Positions 40,662-53,352 of a stretch of 64,000 bases of DNA are shown here, piece by piece (the stretch's first letter is position 1; every line of letters starts with the position of its first letter). The notes beneath the pieces are model-generated. The model did no database searches, was not told the DNA's origin, and worked only from the letters and a program-made list of their open reading frames with translations. A program made the position numbers and the translations under genes. The DNA lies in assembly GCA_947179485.1 (NCBI GenBank), contig OX359249.1, positions 41,898,250 through 41,962,249 of the forward strand. The letters run 5' to 3'. This DNA comes from Allacma fusca (lineage: Eukaryota > Arthropoda > Collembola > Symphypleona > Sminthuridae).

Positions 40662-40950
40662 GCACGTACCACTGATTCCTTCGAAAATTTACTTTTAAAA
40701 GACTTTGTGAAAGTCAATTTCCTTCGTTTTTCTTCAAAATCTCCTCTTCCTGCTGAGGAGACGTGCCGCGGGACGAAATACAATAATATTCCAAACAAAC
40801 TCTTACAATTCACTATAATTTATGGAATAAATAAAAAAAACTACATTTTTCTCCCTCAAAATACGAAATGACTATAAAAATTATGCATCAAAAGTTATCA
40901 CAAATCATAACTTTCACAAGTATCTATATTTCTCGTATATTTAAAATGTA

Positions 40951-41031
40951 CAGTAGAAGTTCCCCTCAACCTCGAGATATCAATTCGACATTTTTAACTC
41001 GACCGAAGTTCGGTTGAGAATCTCATTAAAA
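40951..41031 (+). mobile_element. Fragment resembling a pogo/Tigger-type transposon terminal repeat
   Basis: After a TA dinucleotide the sequence opens CAGTAGAAGTTCCCCTCAAC and then repeats short CTCGA/TTCGA/ACTCGA words (ctcgag, attcgac, aactcgacc). It ends in a near-palindromic ctcgaccgaagttcggttgag. Many invertebrate pogo-like elements have termini that begin CAGTAGAA and carry repeated AACTCGAA words next to a TA target site; this is family knowledge recalled, not searched. I found no opposite terminal repeat or transposase frame nearby, so this would be a solo end or a degraded non-autonomous copy. Confidence 0.35.
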
Positions 41032-42615
41032 ATCCCGCTCCCATCTCAGTACTACTCCATACGTCACTAAAATACACATAGATCTAGAAAATTAACAGCC
41101 ACATGTCGAGTCTGCTAATTCAGTAGATTTAGTTCGATGATAGTTCCAGTTCCGTGGACACACATGCACACCCATGAATAATTTGAGACCGGGATTATCA
41201 TAAGCAAATAATATGTATGCATGGAGTTCTAATTCAAATTTTTATCATCCCTCGCTTATCCTGTCCAGACAACGTAGAGTCAGGGCTGGGGTTATCAGCT
41301 GTATGCTAAAGCTCCAGTATTTACAAGCTGTTAATAAATGGATAAGATAAGCTTGTTCCTAATTATCGATGCATTAATACTAGGCTCCCTCAGATTTGCA
41401 AAGTTTCCGGAAGAGAGAGAGAGAGAGATTCCCGTTAAAAGTCCCCGTTCTCCTGCTGTCCTATGCAGCTCTTGATCTGTACGAAGACTATAGAGCACCA
41501 GTGTGTTGGGTAAAGCCAGGATGTTATATATTTTGGGTGAAGGGGCATAATAAGGGAGAGATACAGGAGGAACAGGGGGGAAGGAGAGTACATATTTAAA
41601 CTGAGAGGAGAGAGAGAGACATTTCATGATATTCTCGGAGACTAAGCAATATGTAAATTCTAGCTGAGAACATTTCTGAAGCCTTGTCATGTGATGTAAT
41701 ACAAGAAGAAAAAACTTATCAAGTCCAAATTACATGACTATGCATATTAAGCCTGTTGGAGTTGAAATGGGGTATAGTCCAAGTATTTATGTCTCGGGGC
41801 TAGCATACATATCTACATGAAGCACATATGCACTTTTTGGGGTACGCATTTCCGTGTGTGCATACACAACCACACATTGGAATAGGAGTAGATATCTATA
41901 GTTGAAGTAGCCTCTCTAGATTCCTCACCCTGTGTAAGGAGTAGGGCGCAGAGTCTTCTAAAAACGACGTGCAGACCAGGAGTAGGATAAGAAGACGTGG
42001 GGATGGATGCAAGGAGATAAGGGTGAAAGTTGTGCTATGGTGAAGCATGCCAGAGCCAAGTCCATGTAGAAATTTGTGCGTAACTTCCCTCTTCCTCCGG
42101 CTCCATCCTCTCTTCTCAGTCCGTCTTATATATATAATACAAAAACCCTCCTGGTAAGCAGTTAGACGGAGTAGGAGTGAAAGAGATAGGGTAGGGGAAA
42201 ATCAATATAAGTGACGGAGGGAAACTAGAAACTACTCCAGAGAGCTATGGAAGAGGAACCAAAGTTTCTGTCTCTCTGTCTCTCTCTCCGTTTCTCTCTG
42301 ACTCTGTGGGAAGCAACAAAAAAGGAAGAAAATGAGGATTGGGAAAGACTCTATACTCATGCCTTCCTTCCCACATGCCGTCACTATGAGGGAGCTTACG
42401 GAGGGAGAGAGTGCAACGCATACTTACATAATTACTTGTATGCACACCCTGACAAAAGTATGGGAAGAGGCCCTAGCTCTGGGTTCTCACTTGCAGTACT
42501 GACAACCAAGGCGGACTTGTATATTTTCGAGGTGGATGGAGTAAAATCGATGCGTCCTACACGCAATGCGCTCTCAAGCCAGAGCCAGTGCACACGCACG
42601 CACAAAACACTAAAA

Positions 42616-42617
<2 letters not shown>

Positions 42618-42644
<27 letters not shown>
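42618..42644 (+). repeat. (CA)n microsatellite
   Basis: Thirteen perfect CA units. Confidence 0.95.
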
Positions 42645-42646
<2 letters not shown>

Positions 42647-42894
42647 GCATTTCGTATATACAGGGAAGCCCAAAGGGATGGAAAAAGCAAGGAAAAATTA
42701 AGCACATAGTGGGGCTCACAACTAAATATGTTACACTCAGACTCCCTGTATGTTTCTGAGAAGGAGAAAGACTGAGGGCAAGGAAGCTTGAGAGTGGAGG
42801 CGAGAGAGTACGAAAAGAAAGCACACGTCAAGTAAAAGTGAAAGGATGCGAGTGAATTTTCTAAGAGTGGAAACAGCTACAAAACTAACTATAC

Positions 42895-43042
42895 GACCTA
42901 ACTTTAGAGGCACAACTCTGAAAACCTACCTTTTAGAGATATAGCTGGAAGAACCCATTTTTAAAAACTTGCCTTTAGAAGATCCTACCTTTAGAAATCT
43001 ATCTTTAAGAACTTTAGTCGAAGAAACTTCCATTTGAGAAAA
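42895..43042 (+). repeat. Degenerate ~15-bp tandem repeat (CCTACCTTTAGAA-like)
   Basis: Successive imperfect copies include cctaactttagagg, cctaccttttagaga, ttgcctttagaagat, cctacctttagaaat and ctatctttaagaac. Spacing is 15 bp in the clearest part (about 42970-43015) and irregular upstream. It looks like an old minisatellite that has diverged. Confidence 0.6.
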
Positions 43043-43581
43043 ATGTGGGCTTGGTATTGAAGGAGAGCTCAATAATTCTCGCATTCAGTGAAGGTCAGCC
43101 TTTCACAAAAATCTTTAATCACAGTTCCTTTTTCCTTGTAGCAAATTAAGGATGCAGTTCTGTGGAGAAATGTTGGAGAAAAGATATTGTCAGTGCATAA
43201 TATCCTATTGGTTTGTTAGTGGATGTACTTTTTTCTCGTATAATTCCTCAAGTGTGGATACACTTTTTAATACATATTTAGTTTCCTTTCACCTTCAAGT
43301 GCACGAGGAAGGGTGAGAGGTATCATGGAACCAAATAAGAGCTATGTTGGTATATGGAGTTCTACCCCTCTCGTGTGTGTGTGTGTGCTTGTCAACGGTG
43401 AAGAAGTTGAGCGGAGGAGTCGACATGAACAAAGCGCCATTGCGATTCCATTCGTATTGTATTTACACTGCTCGTCATGCCTCCCATGCCTTTTCCTTGA
43501 GTTTCCTTGCCTTAATCCCCCTGTTTCTTCTCACCAAATGTTTTCTGATTTGTTTCAACCCTCAATGTATTTCCTCGGATT

Positions 43582-43597
43582 TCTCTCTCTCTCTCTC
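43582..43597 (+). repeat. Short (CT)n tract
   Basis: Eight units. Confidence 0.85.
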
Positions 43598-43904
43598 GAC
43601 TTTCCATGTCTGCATCCCGAAGTATTGACTTGGCTCACATCTCCATTCCGAATGGCGTGCCGAGTTCTCTCTGTAGATTCTGAGTTTGCCAAGATAATGC
43701 ATAAACATTTGATTTCTATAGAGAAATCCTCCCATTGAAAGACCTTGTTGTGATTCATTCCGAGAAAAAGGAGAAAAGGAAGCGTGTAAGCAATACTTGG
43801 AATCCATTCATTTGAACAGAGCTCCAAGGATAGAATGGAAGACAACAGTCTCGTGCATATGCATCAATAGGAAGACAAACAAAAACCAATACGCTTGGTT
43901 GTTA

Positions 43905-43921
43905 CTCTCTCTCTCTCTCTC
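43905..43921 (+). repeat. Short (CT)n tract
   Basis: Eight units, followed by pyrimidine-rich ctttctccttctg. Confidence 0.85.
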
Positions 43922-45266
43922 CTTTCTCCTTCTGTGCACTAATACTTCGTACCTACAGCAGCATGGAAATGTCTGCTTGGATGAGAGCCTAACCTTTGTT
44001 GAGGCTCCTCTCATCCATATTTAGCACTAACACTAATTCTCGGGGAAGCGTAACAAACTTACCTTTTGGATTAGGAAAGCAACTTGAGTTAACGTACTCA
44101 AACGAGTGAATTAAATCCGTATAATTTTTCCAGCATGATTCCATACAAAGTCGTGGTCTTTGTTTTCTCGTCTCCTCAACTTTAATGCACGCAAACGCAT
44201 TCCAAAGAGTAACCTAAATCCAGGAGGCTTAAAATGCAAGACCAGCTAAGTTAATCCAATATATGCTTTCATACAAATTCACCTCTGAAAATGTATTACG
44301 TAAATTAGTTCTTGGCCCTATTTTGAATAGTAATTATCAAATAGGTTGATTTACCATTTCAGAAGTATCTACACTACTAGTAAATCTCAAATTGCAAAAC
44401 ATGCGATTTTACTTTTCATCTTTAGCTACATACATTGTTTCCATCAAGAGATTTGAACTAATTTATTAATGTAAGACCTCCGGCAAATGCATACAAAAAT
44501 GAAGTCAGGGATGAGAAATTTACATTTAAACATTTAGTTTATTTTGCTGTTTTGGTGGGGGGCTTCCTTGAGACGAGGCTTCGCCTTCCAAACTGGTGAC
44601 ATACTACTGTCTGTGGTGCGTAATCCTGGGAACAAACCGAATTCCTAGGAGCTCTTCATCCCTCTCTCACCGGCACTGGTTCTTATCTTGGCAGAGGCAC
44701 AGGACAGTCAGGCGTGTTGGTCTGAGAAACAGATGCAGGTTCTTACTCATATAGCATATCGTATACTTGAACCCCAACACTGGCATTTCCGTCCGTCGCT
44801 GCACTCCTGATGCAGAGCCATGTGGTCGAACCTTAATCCCTAATATATACACGGGAGGTATATGAGTTAGCCCTTGGTATCTGGAAGTAAATGTGTTTAT
44901 AATGCAATTGTGCAGGGCCGGAGCAGAGACATAGACACCTGACAAAGAAAAAGTGCGATCAAGCTGAGCAATGTGAGTGTCAGACCACACATCAAGGTGA
45001 GATAAGGGAGGACGATTGGAGCATTATTATAAGTTGGAAAGTTTTTCGTCTCCTTCCTCCATGACTATTTGTCCTTGCTTATGGAGTATTAGCCCAGCAT
45101 CTACAAGACCTACGGAGAAGTCAGGCTCACTCACCAATATTTATTTAAGGCCTACCCTCCATCCCTAGCTAAATTCACACGTGGATACATACATGCCCAA
45201 GTTCAAATATGTACATAGGTTCCAATACATGTACACACACGCGTTCAAACAGATACATACAGATCG

Positions 45267-45290
45267 GAGAGAGAGAGAGAGAGAGAGAGA
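45267..45290 (+). repeat. (GA)n microsatellite
   Basis: Twelve units. Confidence 0.95.
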
Positions 45291-46078
45291 ATTAGAATTG
45301 ATGTGTGTGTGGAGCTAATGTTCCTTCCTTATTTCTTAGATGAGACGATAAACCTGAAGCGAGATTCTCTCCCTTCCCCCTCTTGCCAGAGACAAGGGAA
45401 AATGCTCACCTTCTCCTAATATCCGATTTGACTCTCCCTTCACAGTGGGAAGACCACATTTATCTGAGAGGAGATGAGCGCTTTTCATAATCATCATCAT
45501 TTCTGACTCTCACTAACTCCTCACCATTTCATGTTCGGCAGTATTGAGGGAGCGTCAGTCTCCCCAAATAACATTATTGCTCCAAGAGTTGTTTAATTTG
45601 TAGGTTTATCCTGTTATCATAATTAAGGACAGTGGTACATGGCGGGGCGAGAAAAATTACCAGTACATTTTACAAGTATAGAGATACTAACCAGTTCCCC
45701 AACAAATGACAAGTCCATAAAAAGATAGACTATGTTTTTAAATGTCGTGAAACTTTTTTATTTGAGAACGTCTTGCTTGCATTGTAAACAGTTCATTATG
45801 AATTCAAGGAATGCTTCGTTGAGTCAATACTGTATCAAAGTAGTAGTGATTTACAGTAGAATAAGTAGATACGAACGATTTGAAAATTGAAAGATGACAG
45901 ACAGTGTAAGGAAACTCAAAGCAGCTTACACAACTCTTTCAAATGGAGCTTCACGGAGCGGAACATGGCTACATTAGGGATATTATTCCATGAAGCGAAT
46001 GCGAGAACATAATGAGTGTGAATGTGATAGTTAAAGCATACCGCTGAATATTCCCATGATACTTGTAATAGCATGAGT

Positions 46079-46102
46079 GAGAGAGAGAGAGAGAGAGAGA
46101 GA
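46079..46102 (+). repeat. (GA)n microsatellite
   Basis: About twelve units. Confidence 0.95.
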
Positions 46103-47279
46103 CTGACAGAGGAAGAGAGGAGAGGCTGTGTACACACAAGTCTTATTTGTTAAAGCAAAGTGTGTGAATAGTCATTAGGTTTAGTGTTGTGAATAGCTTC
46201 CTGCTACGAGAATCCATGTTGTCGACCAGCAACAACAATGCGAGTGCTGACAAATGCAAGGCAGACTCTTGGAACTAATCGTGAGGTAGGTTTTTTTCTA
46301 CGCTTCATCACCAGGCTCCATTGTGTATAGGTGAATGTGCCACAGACATAACCAGCACACTGCATCAGGGACTTAGGGCGGAAGGGCCCAAGTTCGTAGG
46401 GTAAAGTTAGAAGTGCTCCGCTCCATTATCCCTTCCCTATTACCAAGTCCCCACAGTATCGAGACTATCACTAGTGGCAACTGTTTCTTACATGTAGGTA
46501 CTCTCTACGAGGATATGAAATCACCTTTTATGTATGTGCATGTGTACCTTGACTATAGACGCTACACATAATTACCAAAACATGCATAATCCATTTTAGT
46601 ACAAGTTACATTGTCCATGACTCCAGCAGGCACCATTGCAGTACCTGAGCTATAAGTACCCCAGGGCTTGGACCTACAGGATACGTACATTATACGTGCA
46701 AACTTGGGCATATACCTATATGTTATTTATGGCAGGTACATATGGGTTGGTGGAGGAAGGAGAGGAAAAGCCGAACATACCTCAGAACCGTTGTGGAAAC
46801 GTTTAGCCCCATTATACTGAGAGTGTGAACTCACACACAATTCTCTGCCCACTAACTCTTACTCAATTATTTTTCCATCCTTCATGTTCATCACATGTAT
46901 GTAGCTGTACTCTTGTGGAGACGTATATAAGTGGAGTTGGTACTAGTTCGGAATCCCCAATGGCAACCGACAGCACACGCTTGTCCGTTTAATATGCTAC
47001 GCACCCTGTATGCTCTCCTCATGTCCCGTACATTTTCCCCATAAATCTAGACGTAGCTCGAACGTGCAAACTAGTGACCTACAATCTCTAGCTAATCATC
47101 ATGCACACGCCATTGTAGCAAACTGTAAGGAGGTTTCCACCGGAGAGAAAAAGTAGCTATTGAATTGAATAAATCAAAGGAGATGTACAAGACAGTACTG
47201 TTTTAGTATCCTGATTGTTTCTCTCGCATGGTCTCTCCTTTTCTTTCTATGCCCTTTATTTTTCCCTCTCTCACTATTC

Positions 47280-47311
<32 letters not shown>
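47280..47311 (+). repeat. (CT)n microsatellite, one interruption
   Basis: Two runs joined by TTT, embedded in about 90 bp of pyrimidine-rich DNA. Confidence 0.95.
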
Positions 47312-48075
47312 GAATTTAACCATTTTTCCTTTACGCCATAAACAAGGGAAAAGTTAATGAGAAAAAACTACGTAACCTGCACCTTTCCCCAAACTATTTT
47401 GGCGAGTAATACACCCAAGTGTAAGCAAAAATCTCATTCATTGGTGTATTCTCCTACAATGGTATTGACAGAGAGGAAGTATTTTCACTGAGCTTAGCAT
47501 ATGTATAGCTAGGCCCCACTCCTCCTATTGATTTTCATAGAGAGAAGAAAAGCTCTGGAGGAAGAAAGAAAAGAGAAAAACAGACAAGATTAAAATTTTG
47601 ACAGTGCACTACATTTATAGATTACCTGGTGAAAGAAATGGAATATTTTTTCCCAGTTTTCTCTTACTCAGGCTCGAGCCTGACATTTATTTCAGAGATA
47701 AGGATCCTCTTTAAGGATGTGTTGAAATTGGTGGAAGTTGGAGGAGAAATGTGTACATATGGAGTCGACGGGTGATAAGATAATTTTAAATATGGACGTG
47801 TTTTCCCTCCTCTCTCCAACAACGCCAGGGTGTTTAGGCATTTCAAAGTGAGCTTGAGTGAGATTGAGTGAGTGAAGGAGAGAGAAATATTGTGAATGGT
47901 AAATTGTGTGCAAGTCTATGTGAATAATATTGAATGGAAATTGGGAATCGACAGAAATCTGAGTAAATTTCAGGAACAAGAAAGGAAATAAGGCTCATGG
48001 AGCACCTCTAATGCGTACATATGGCTTTGGCGAGGTCGGTTTGTTGGATGGATGGTCTTACCACGCTTTTTTTTT

Positions 48076-48093
48076 TCTCTCTCTCTCTCTCTC
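48076..48093 (+). repeat. (CT)n tract after poly-T, ending CCAG
   Basis: A T9 run then nine CT units and ccag. This looks like an acceptor, but the frames downstream carry no recognisable exon. Confidence 0.92.
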
Positions 48094-49360
48094 CAGCTCT
48101 CTATCTGCTTTCATATTGCAAAGGGTTTTTAGCACAGGAGATGCGTTTTTGTCAACCGCTATTATTGGCATTCCCTGTAAATAACGTGAGGGCTACCCAT
48201 CTGCATAAATGGAGGAGAATTGAATACGGCGAGAAATCACCAAAGTATAGGAGAGGTGTCTCCAGACCGTTGAGTGTGATTCATGGTGAAAAAAGTCCCA
48301 ATTTCCGTTGGCCATGAAAGTGAAAGGAGAAAAAGGCAAAGGAAGTCGGTCTACAAGTAGAAGAGGCTGGTGTAAAAATCCTCAACTTCTCTTCCCATTT
48401 ATTTTCCCCGTTCTATTCCCTTCTTTCTTTTTCCTCCTTCCTCCTTCTCCTCTCATCTTCAACCTCTTTCGTCCTTATACGCATTGCCCTCGACTATACA
48501 GCCAATTTTCCCCACAAAAGTTTCTTCCTCCTTACTATTCAGTCCGTAGGAAGATGGTGCTAGTACTTTCACTTTTGCTCTCTCCAAAAAAATTTCTCCC
48601 TTAACTATTGCTATTTCAGTGATCAGGAAGCCAACAAAGCCTTTTGCTAAAGCAATTTTATTAAACGAAGGAAAAATCGTTTTTCTCTCTCCTCCTTACG
48701 GACTCACCCCTTGAAAAACATAAGGTCAAGGGGATTGGCAAAAACTCATTAAATATCCACATTTAATCAACATTTGAGCTTTTCCGTACTAAGGATCGCC
48801 CTCCTTCTACTCATCTTTGACTAAACACTAAAAGTAGGGTTTAGGAGTGATGCCATAATTTTCTCCCTGAGCTTTTCAAGATCCAGCAATTATCATGGTC
48901 TTGGGTTCTCGTCATCATTTCCTCTCCCTCATCCTGTTCCCTCTCATTCGGACTTTCATTTTTCTCTAATTTTTTCTTTCCCGCTGCCTTAGTAAGTCCA
49001 GAGAGTGAGGTTTTCTACAAAAGGAGTTTCTCCTTTCCTATAGTGTTTAACTACCCTTGAGCAATTACACAGTTCTATCGAAATTCTTTGATGAGACTCA
49101 ATAATGCCCATGATACGCTCTCTGGTCAATCTTTGTTTCAGGCTTTTCCGCAGCATTAACTCCGACTTATATATTATCCAGGACCATGTAGGAGGTGGTC
49201 AGTATTTTCTCCAAGCAATACCATTTATTTTACGCCTCAAATTACATCCTTACATAATAAACAGTCACGACTTGAGGGTCATTATATCTTTAACATACCG
49301 TGGCTTCCTCCTTTCTCCCTCTCACTCTTCAGATGCTTGTTATTAGTTTCACCACAAGTT

Positions 49361-49385
49361 TCTCTCTCTCTCTCTCTCTCTCTCT
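49361..49385 (+). repeat. (CT)n microsatellite
   Basis: Twelve units. Confidence 0.95.
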
Positions 49386-51318
49386 TTAACTGGAAATACT
49401 AATACCCTTGTTAGGTTACGACTCCTTCCAAGAACACCGGTCAGTATCCGTAGACTTGTTCGCAGGTCATGTGTATTTATTGAGGCGTGAAAGGTAATGG
49501 GAGATGAGCGTGAAGAAGTTCTCTACACGAGTGATACGACGCTCTCTACTCCAGTCTCCCATAAAATGCCCCTTCAAAGAGCTGGTCAAGCCAGACACCA
49601 TCGTCAATAAATAGTATGTTGGAGAGCGGAGGTATGCATGCCCAAGAGCGTATCCACAAACGTCTAAATATGCACTGTTCTCCGAGTGGTAGTCTCCCTA
49701 TCAAGAGATAGCCAAAGGAAAGCTGGAAGTTCTGGAGGACTCCCCCACTCATACCATTACACCATTCCTGCGATTACCCATATAATAATATTATCTTTTT
49801 TCTAAAAGTTATCTTATCTCCTCAATATCCTCTCCCGCTCTTATTCCCATTCGACAAATAAGTATAAACAGATACACCTACAGTTCCTTTTCCCATAATG
49901 CCCTGCTAGCTGTCTACACTGGAAAAAAATAAATACCGGAGAGGAGAGTCCATATGGTACTGTACATAGAATCAAAAGTGTATAGGAAAGAAGGGAAAAA
50001 TTCCAAATGCGTTTCAGCAATAAATTCTCTGCTGCATTGCATTGCAATAGTCGTCATGGAGAGTGTGAGGAGAAGACAGAAGTGAGGGAAAAAATGTGGA
50101 GGGAGAAGTGAGTGAATTACTCCAAGATTACTTTCATCACTTACCTAGCCAATTTCTGGATGCTTCCCCAAAACTGGGAATGAATAAACTATGATATTCT
50201 TATGTAATCCAGTCACTTGTCGGCTCACACTTCTGTCCTCCTCTCTCATGTCTTCATCCGTCTGATGGCTGTTGTATCTCTCAAGGCTCTCGAATTTACG
50301 ATTTCCCCCGAAAAAAAAAAATACTCCCACATAATTAAGCGCATTATGTGAAAGCCCTTGCTCCAGTTCCATCAACGTGATGAGCAACATTTCTCCCCTT
50401 GACCATTTTAATTATTTAAGATGTTCTTTAAGACATGGAGCAGTGTCGGTCCGGATGCTCTCTAAAAGATTCTCGATGTAATTCCCAACTTCCAGTACGA
50501 TGTCCGAGTGTCTACCGCAATGTAGCTTTTTAGCACCTTAAAGTTAGTTTTTTCGTGCCGGATCCAATAACTTAAGTTTACTGGGATTGTGTATAAAAAA
50601 ATACTCCTCAATCCCTGAAATATTCCAGTTTAAAATCTTTTACTCCGGTTGGGCGGGGAGCATGGCGCAGACTCATGTTTCTCCTTTAACAACCCACTTT
50701 TCATCGGAGGCTTTAAAGACCCATCATTTTATTTCTCGGAAACATTTTGAAGCTAAAAATTGTACCCTAAGGATATTGGACTGTTTCATAAAATATTCTC
50801 CGTTCATGCCAATCTAAAACGCATTACGTATTTATTATGATAGTATCATTACTCGGCTATCTTCCGACGGAGCAGTTCCTTGAGATGAATAATTACATAC
50901 AAGTCGAATTATGATTGTTAAGGAGGGTTTTAAAATATCTGGAAGGAGAAGCTGAAACGGACGGACTAAGATTGACCGCATGAGGCTTATCAGGAGGAAT
51001 AGCGTATTAATAGGAAAATCTGATAACTCCCTAGCCGCAAGATATTCGGTGAAGTTTGTTGTGGTTTTTGCGTCAGAGTGGAGAGTAATTCTTAGTTTAT
51101 GCTCCGTCTGAAATGCTAAACACCGGAGTTTAATCTAGATGGATGAGGGTGTGTTGATGTGGAGACTGTCAGAAAGGGAACAGGATAATGATGAACTGGG
51201 TTCAGGCCTTGTCAGTCTTATCAGCAGAGGAGAGTTCACAAGGAGCTTAGAGTTTAAGTGTAGTCTGGACGACTGGCGTATAAGCAGAAGCGAGCATGAT
51301 GAGGATTTTTTGAGAGAC

Positions 51319-51322
51319 GCGT

Positions 51323-51359
<37 letters not shown>
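51319..51359 (+). repeat. (TG)n microsatellite
   Basis: About 20 units with one TCTG break near the start; an alternating purine-pyrimidine tract. Confidence 0.95.
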
Positions 51360-51360
<1 letters not shown>

Positions 51361-52496
51361 AGTGAGTGCGTATATGTGAGCTGTAGCTCAAGAATAGAAT
51401 ATGGGTTAAAATATGAGTATAATAGGTTCGGGTTTATTGAAAAGGCGCGTGCTATGTGATTGTGAGCAAGAGTGTGAAATTTATGATTACATTATTCAGT
51501 GCGAAGGATTATGAATGGGATGACTGTGACCGTGACCGTACGATTTTTTGACGGTATTCCTCTCAGCAGCCGACTTACGGCTAGGCTCCTCTCATGGACC
51601 CAACGACATGTTGCTATTTGTCGTACGGAAGTTCTACATAAGCCTAATGTCAATATAGAAGCTACTCCATAAAGCTACAATAACTACGAGTCTCAATTAT
51701 TCGAGTGGCTATTTTTGTTTCTTATGTATAATCCTTGTACATACGTACATACATAGATATATAGGATCAATATGTAATTGATTATATCTTTAAGGGACTT
51801 TTCATTTTGGGTGTATGGATCACATAATAAGGTACATGTTGTCATTAGGGTGGTCCCGGATATTACTTCCACAGATTTTTTATGCATGCAGTCATGCATT
51901 TATTTTTGTATAGAATGTATGCACATGCACGAGTGGAAGCACGCTCATAGGACACTGTAAGTACAGATACATGCCGTCCATTGGAGGTCTTTTAAAATCG
52001 AAAGTGAGGAGACGGGGGCTGACGCCGGCTATCAAGAGAGTGATCCTTGGAAAGTTTTGTCACATTTGATGTCGAAGAGAGGGAATCAGATTAATCTACA
52101 AATAATGATTCTATGATTTGCCATCTACACTCGTGCCACTAATACGACTTTCCTCAATCAGACCCAACCCCACATTGCATGGATGCAGTGACTTTTGATG
52201 GATTTCCTTATGCATGCCACATGCTCAAGGTTTTCATGTGATTATTTGCACTTGTACTCTCCTCTGGCCATTTGTTGAGTTGTCCGATAGCTCCAGTATT
52301 ATTCTCACACAGAGAGACGGCACACTCCCGGATTTTGTTAAAGAAAAGAGAACATGAGTTGTAAAAAAAATGAAAACGTGCAGTCGTCAGTCCTGCTTGA
52401 AATTCAATATCAACTGAATATGGGATGAGGGACGGAGTTTACTTTGTTCAAGGACTCACCCTCACAGCGGAGGCTGTAGGAGAATATGAGCGAAAG

Positions 52497-52512
52497 ATAG
52501 AGAGAGAGAGAG
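52497..52512 (+). repeat. Short (GA)n tract
   Basis: About eight units. Confidence 0.85.
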
Positions 52513-53018
52513 AAAATCGGAGATATGATGTCACAGCAAAAGTTTACTTGCTCCCAACTACTCGCACACACGGGTCTGCTGCCCCAACTAGAAGGCAGAC
52601 TTTGAGGAGAGAAAAGTATCGATGATTGGAGCCAACAGACGGTCGGATGAGATATGAGGGAAGGAACTGCCTACAATATCCAAAGTGTAATCAAGCCGTT
52701 ATAAATTATTCTGCAGTCCAATTGTAATCCTCATATATCACTGGGTAACAAGTGCGCTCTTCCCTTATCTCGCCTTCCTCCTTATTTACTCCAGGACGAC
52801 TACTTCCATCCCAGCATACAACAATAATGTCAACGTGTCCACACACAAAACCATCCCAAAGAGCATCCCGAAACTGTAGTCTTCGGACCTAAAACCACCA
52901 TGCCATCCGAGAGCCTCACCCTCCACTCCCGCCTGTCTCCGTGCAGTCTCCTCCCGCAACCGATATTGCACTCAAATTGAAATACTACCGTTGAAAACTT
53001 AACAGACCATTACAATAC

Positions 53019-53021
53019 AGA

Positions 53022-53056
<35 letters not shown>
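53019..53056 (+). repeat. (GA)n microsatellite
   Basis: About 18 units with one GGG break, followed by A-rich purine DNA to about 53080. Confidence 0.96.
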
Positions 53057-53057
<1 letters not shown>

Positions 53058-53297
53058 AAGAAGAAAAGAAAAAAAAGCAAGACGCAACCTCACACTTTAG
53101 CTAGACTCATTCTTCGTCTCCTCCTTCCCATTTCATCTCTCAAATGCCGAGCCACACATACAAGTTAAATTCCTGACAAACAACAATAAACCTACAATAA
53201 AGAGTTCTGGGTAGTTGCGTTCCTTCGTCAGGAGCCTTGTAACAAAAAGTAACGTGGTCGCAAACTAAACTAGCATCCCACCTTTTCAACTTTTGAC

Positions 53298-53352
53298 GCT
53301 ATTACCGTCGCATCCGCTCCAGCCATTCATCCTCCGCCTCCGCGGTAATAGC
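53298..53352. repeat. 10-bp perfect inverted repeat around a GC-rich loop
   Basis: GCTATTACCG at 53298-53307 pairs with CGGTAATAGC at 53343-53352. The 35-nt loop is CpG- and C-rich. An arm of this length is not rare by chance in 64 kb. Confidence 0.4.

Larger units (their letters stand above)
25001..40950. other. Non-coding region, repeat-dotted
   Basis: Nothing gene-like stands out. Frames at 36089-36280 and 31932-32252 (minus) read smoothly for 60-106 codons but lack homology cues and splice context. A 9-bp hairpin (atcatcatc/gatgatgat) occurs near 30177-30199. Confidence 0.6.
41032..52980. other. Non-coding region
   Basis: No gene supported. Long frames at 42247-42759 and 43313-43738 cross CT/CA tracts, which suppress stop codons. 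Unique DNA between 48100 and 49350 is pyrimidine-rich on the + strand without clear exons. Confidence 0.6.

Noticed and set aside
42247..42759. 170-codon + strand open frame
   Set aside because: It contains translated CT and CA tracts that lack stops; the remainder has no domain features.
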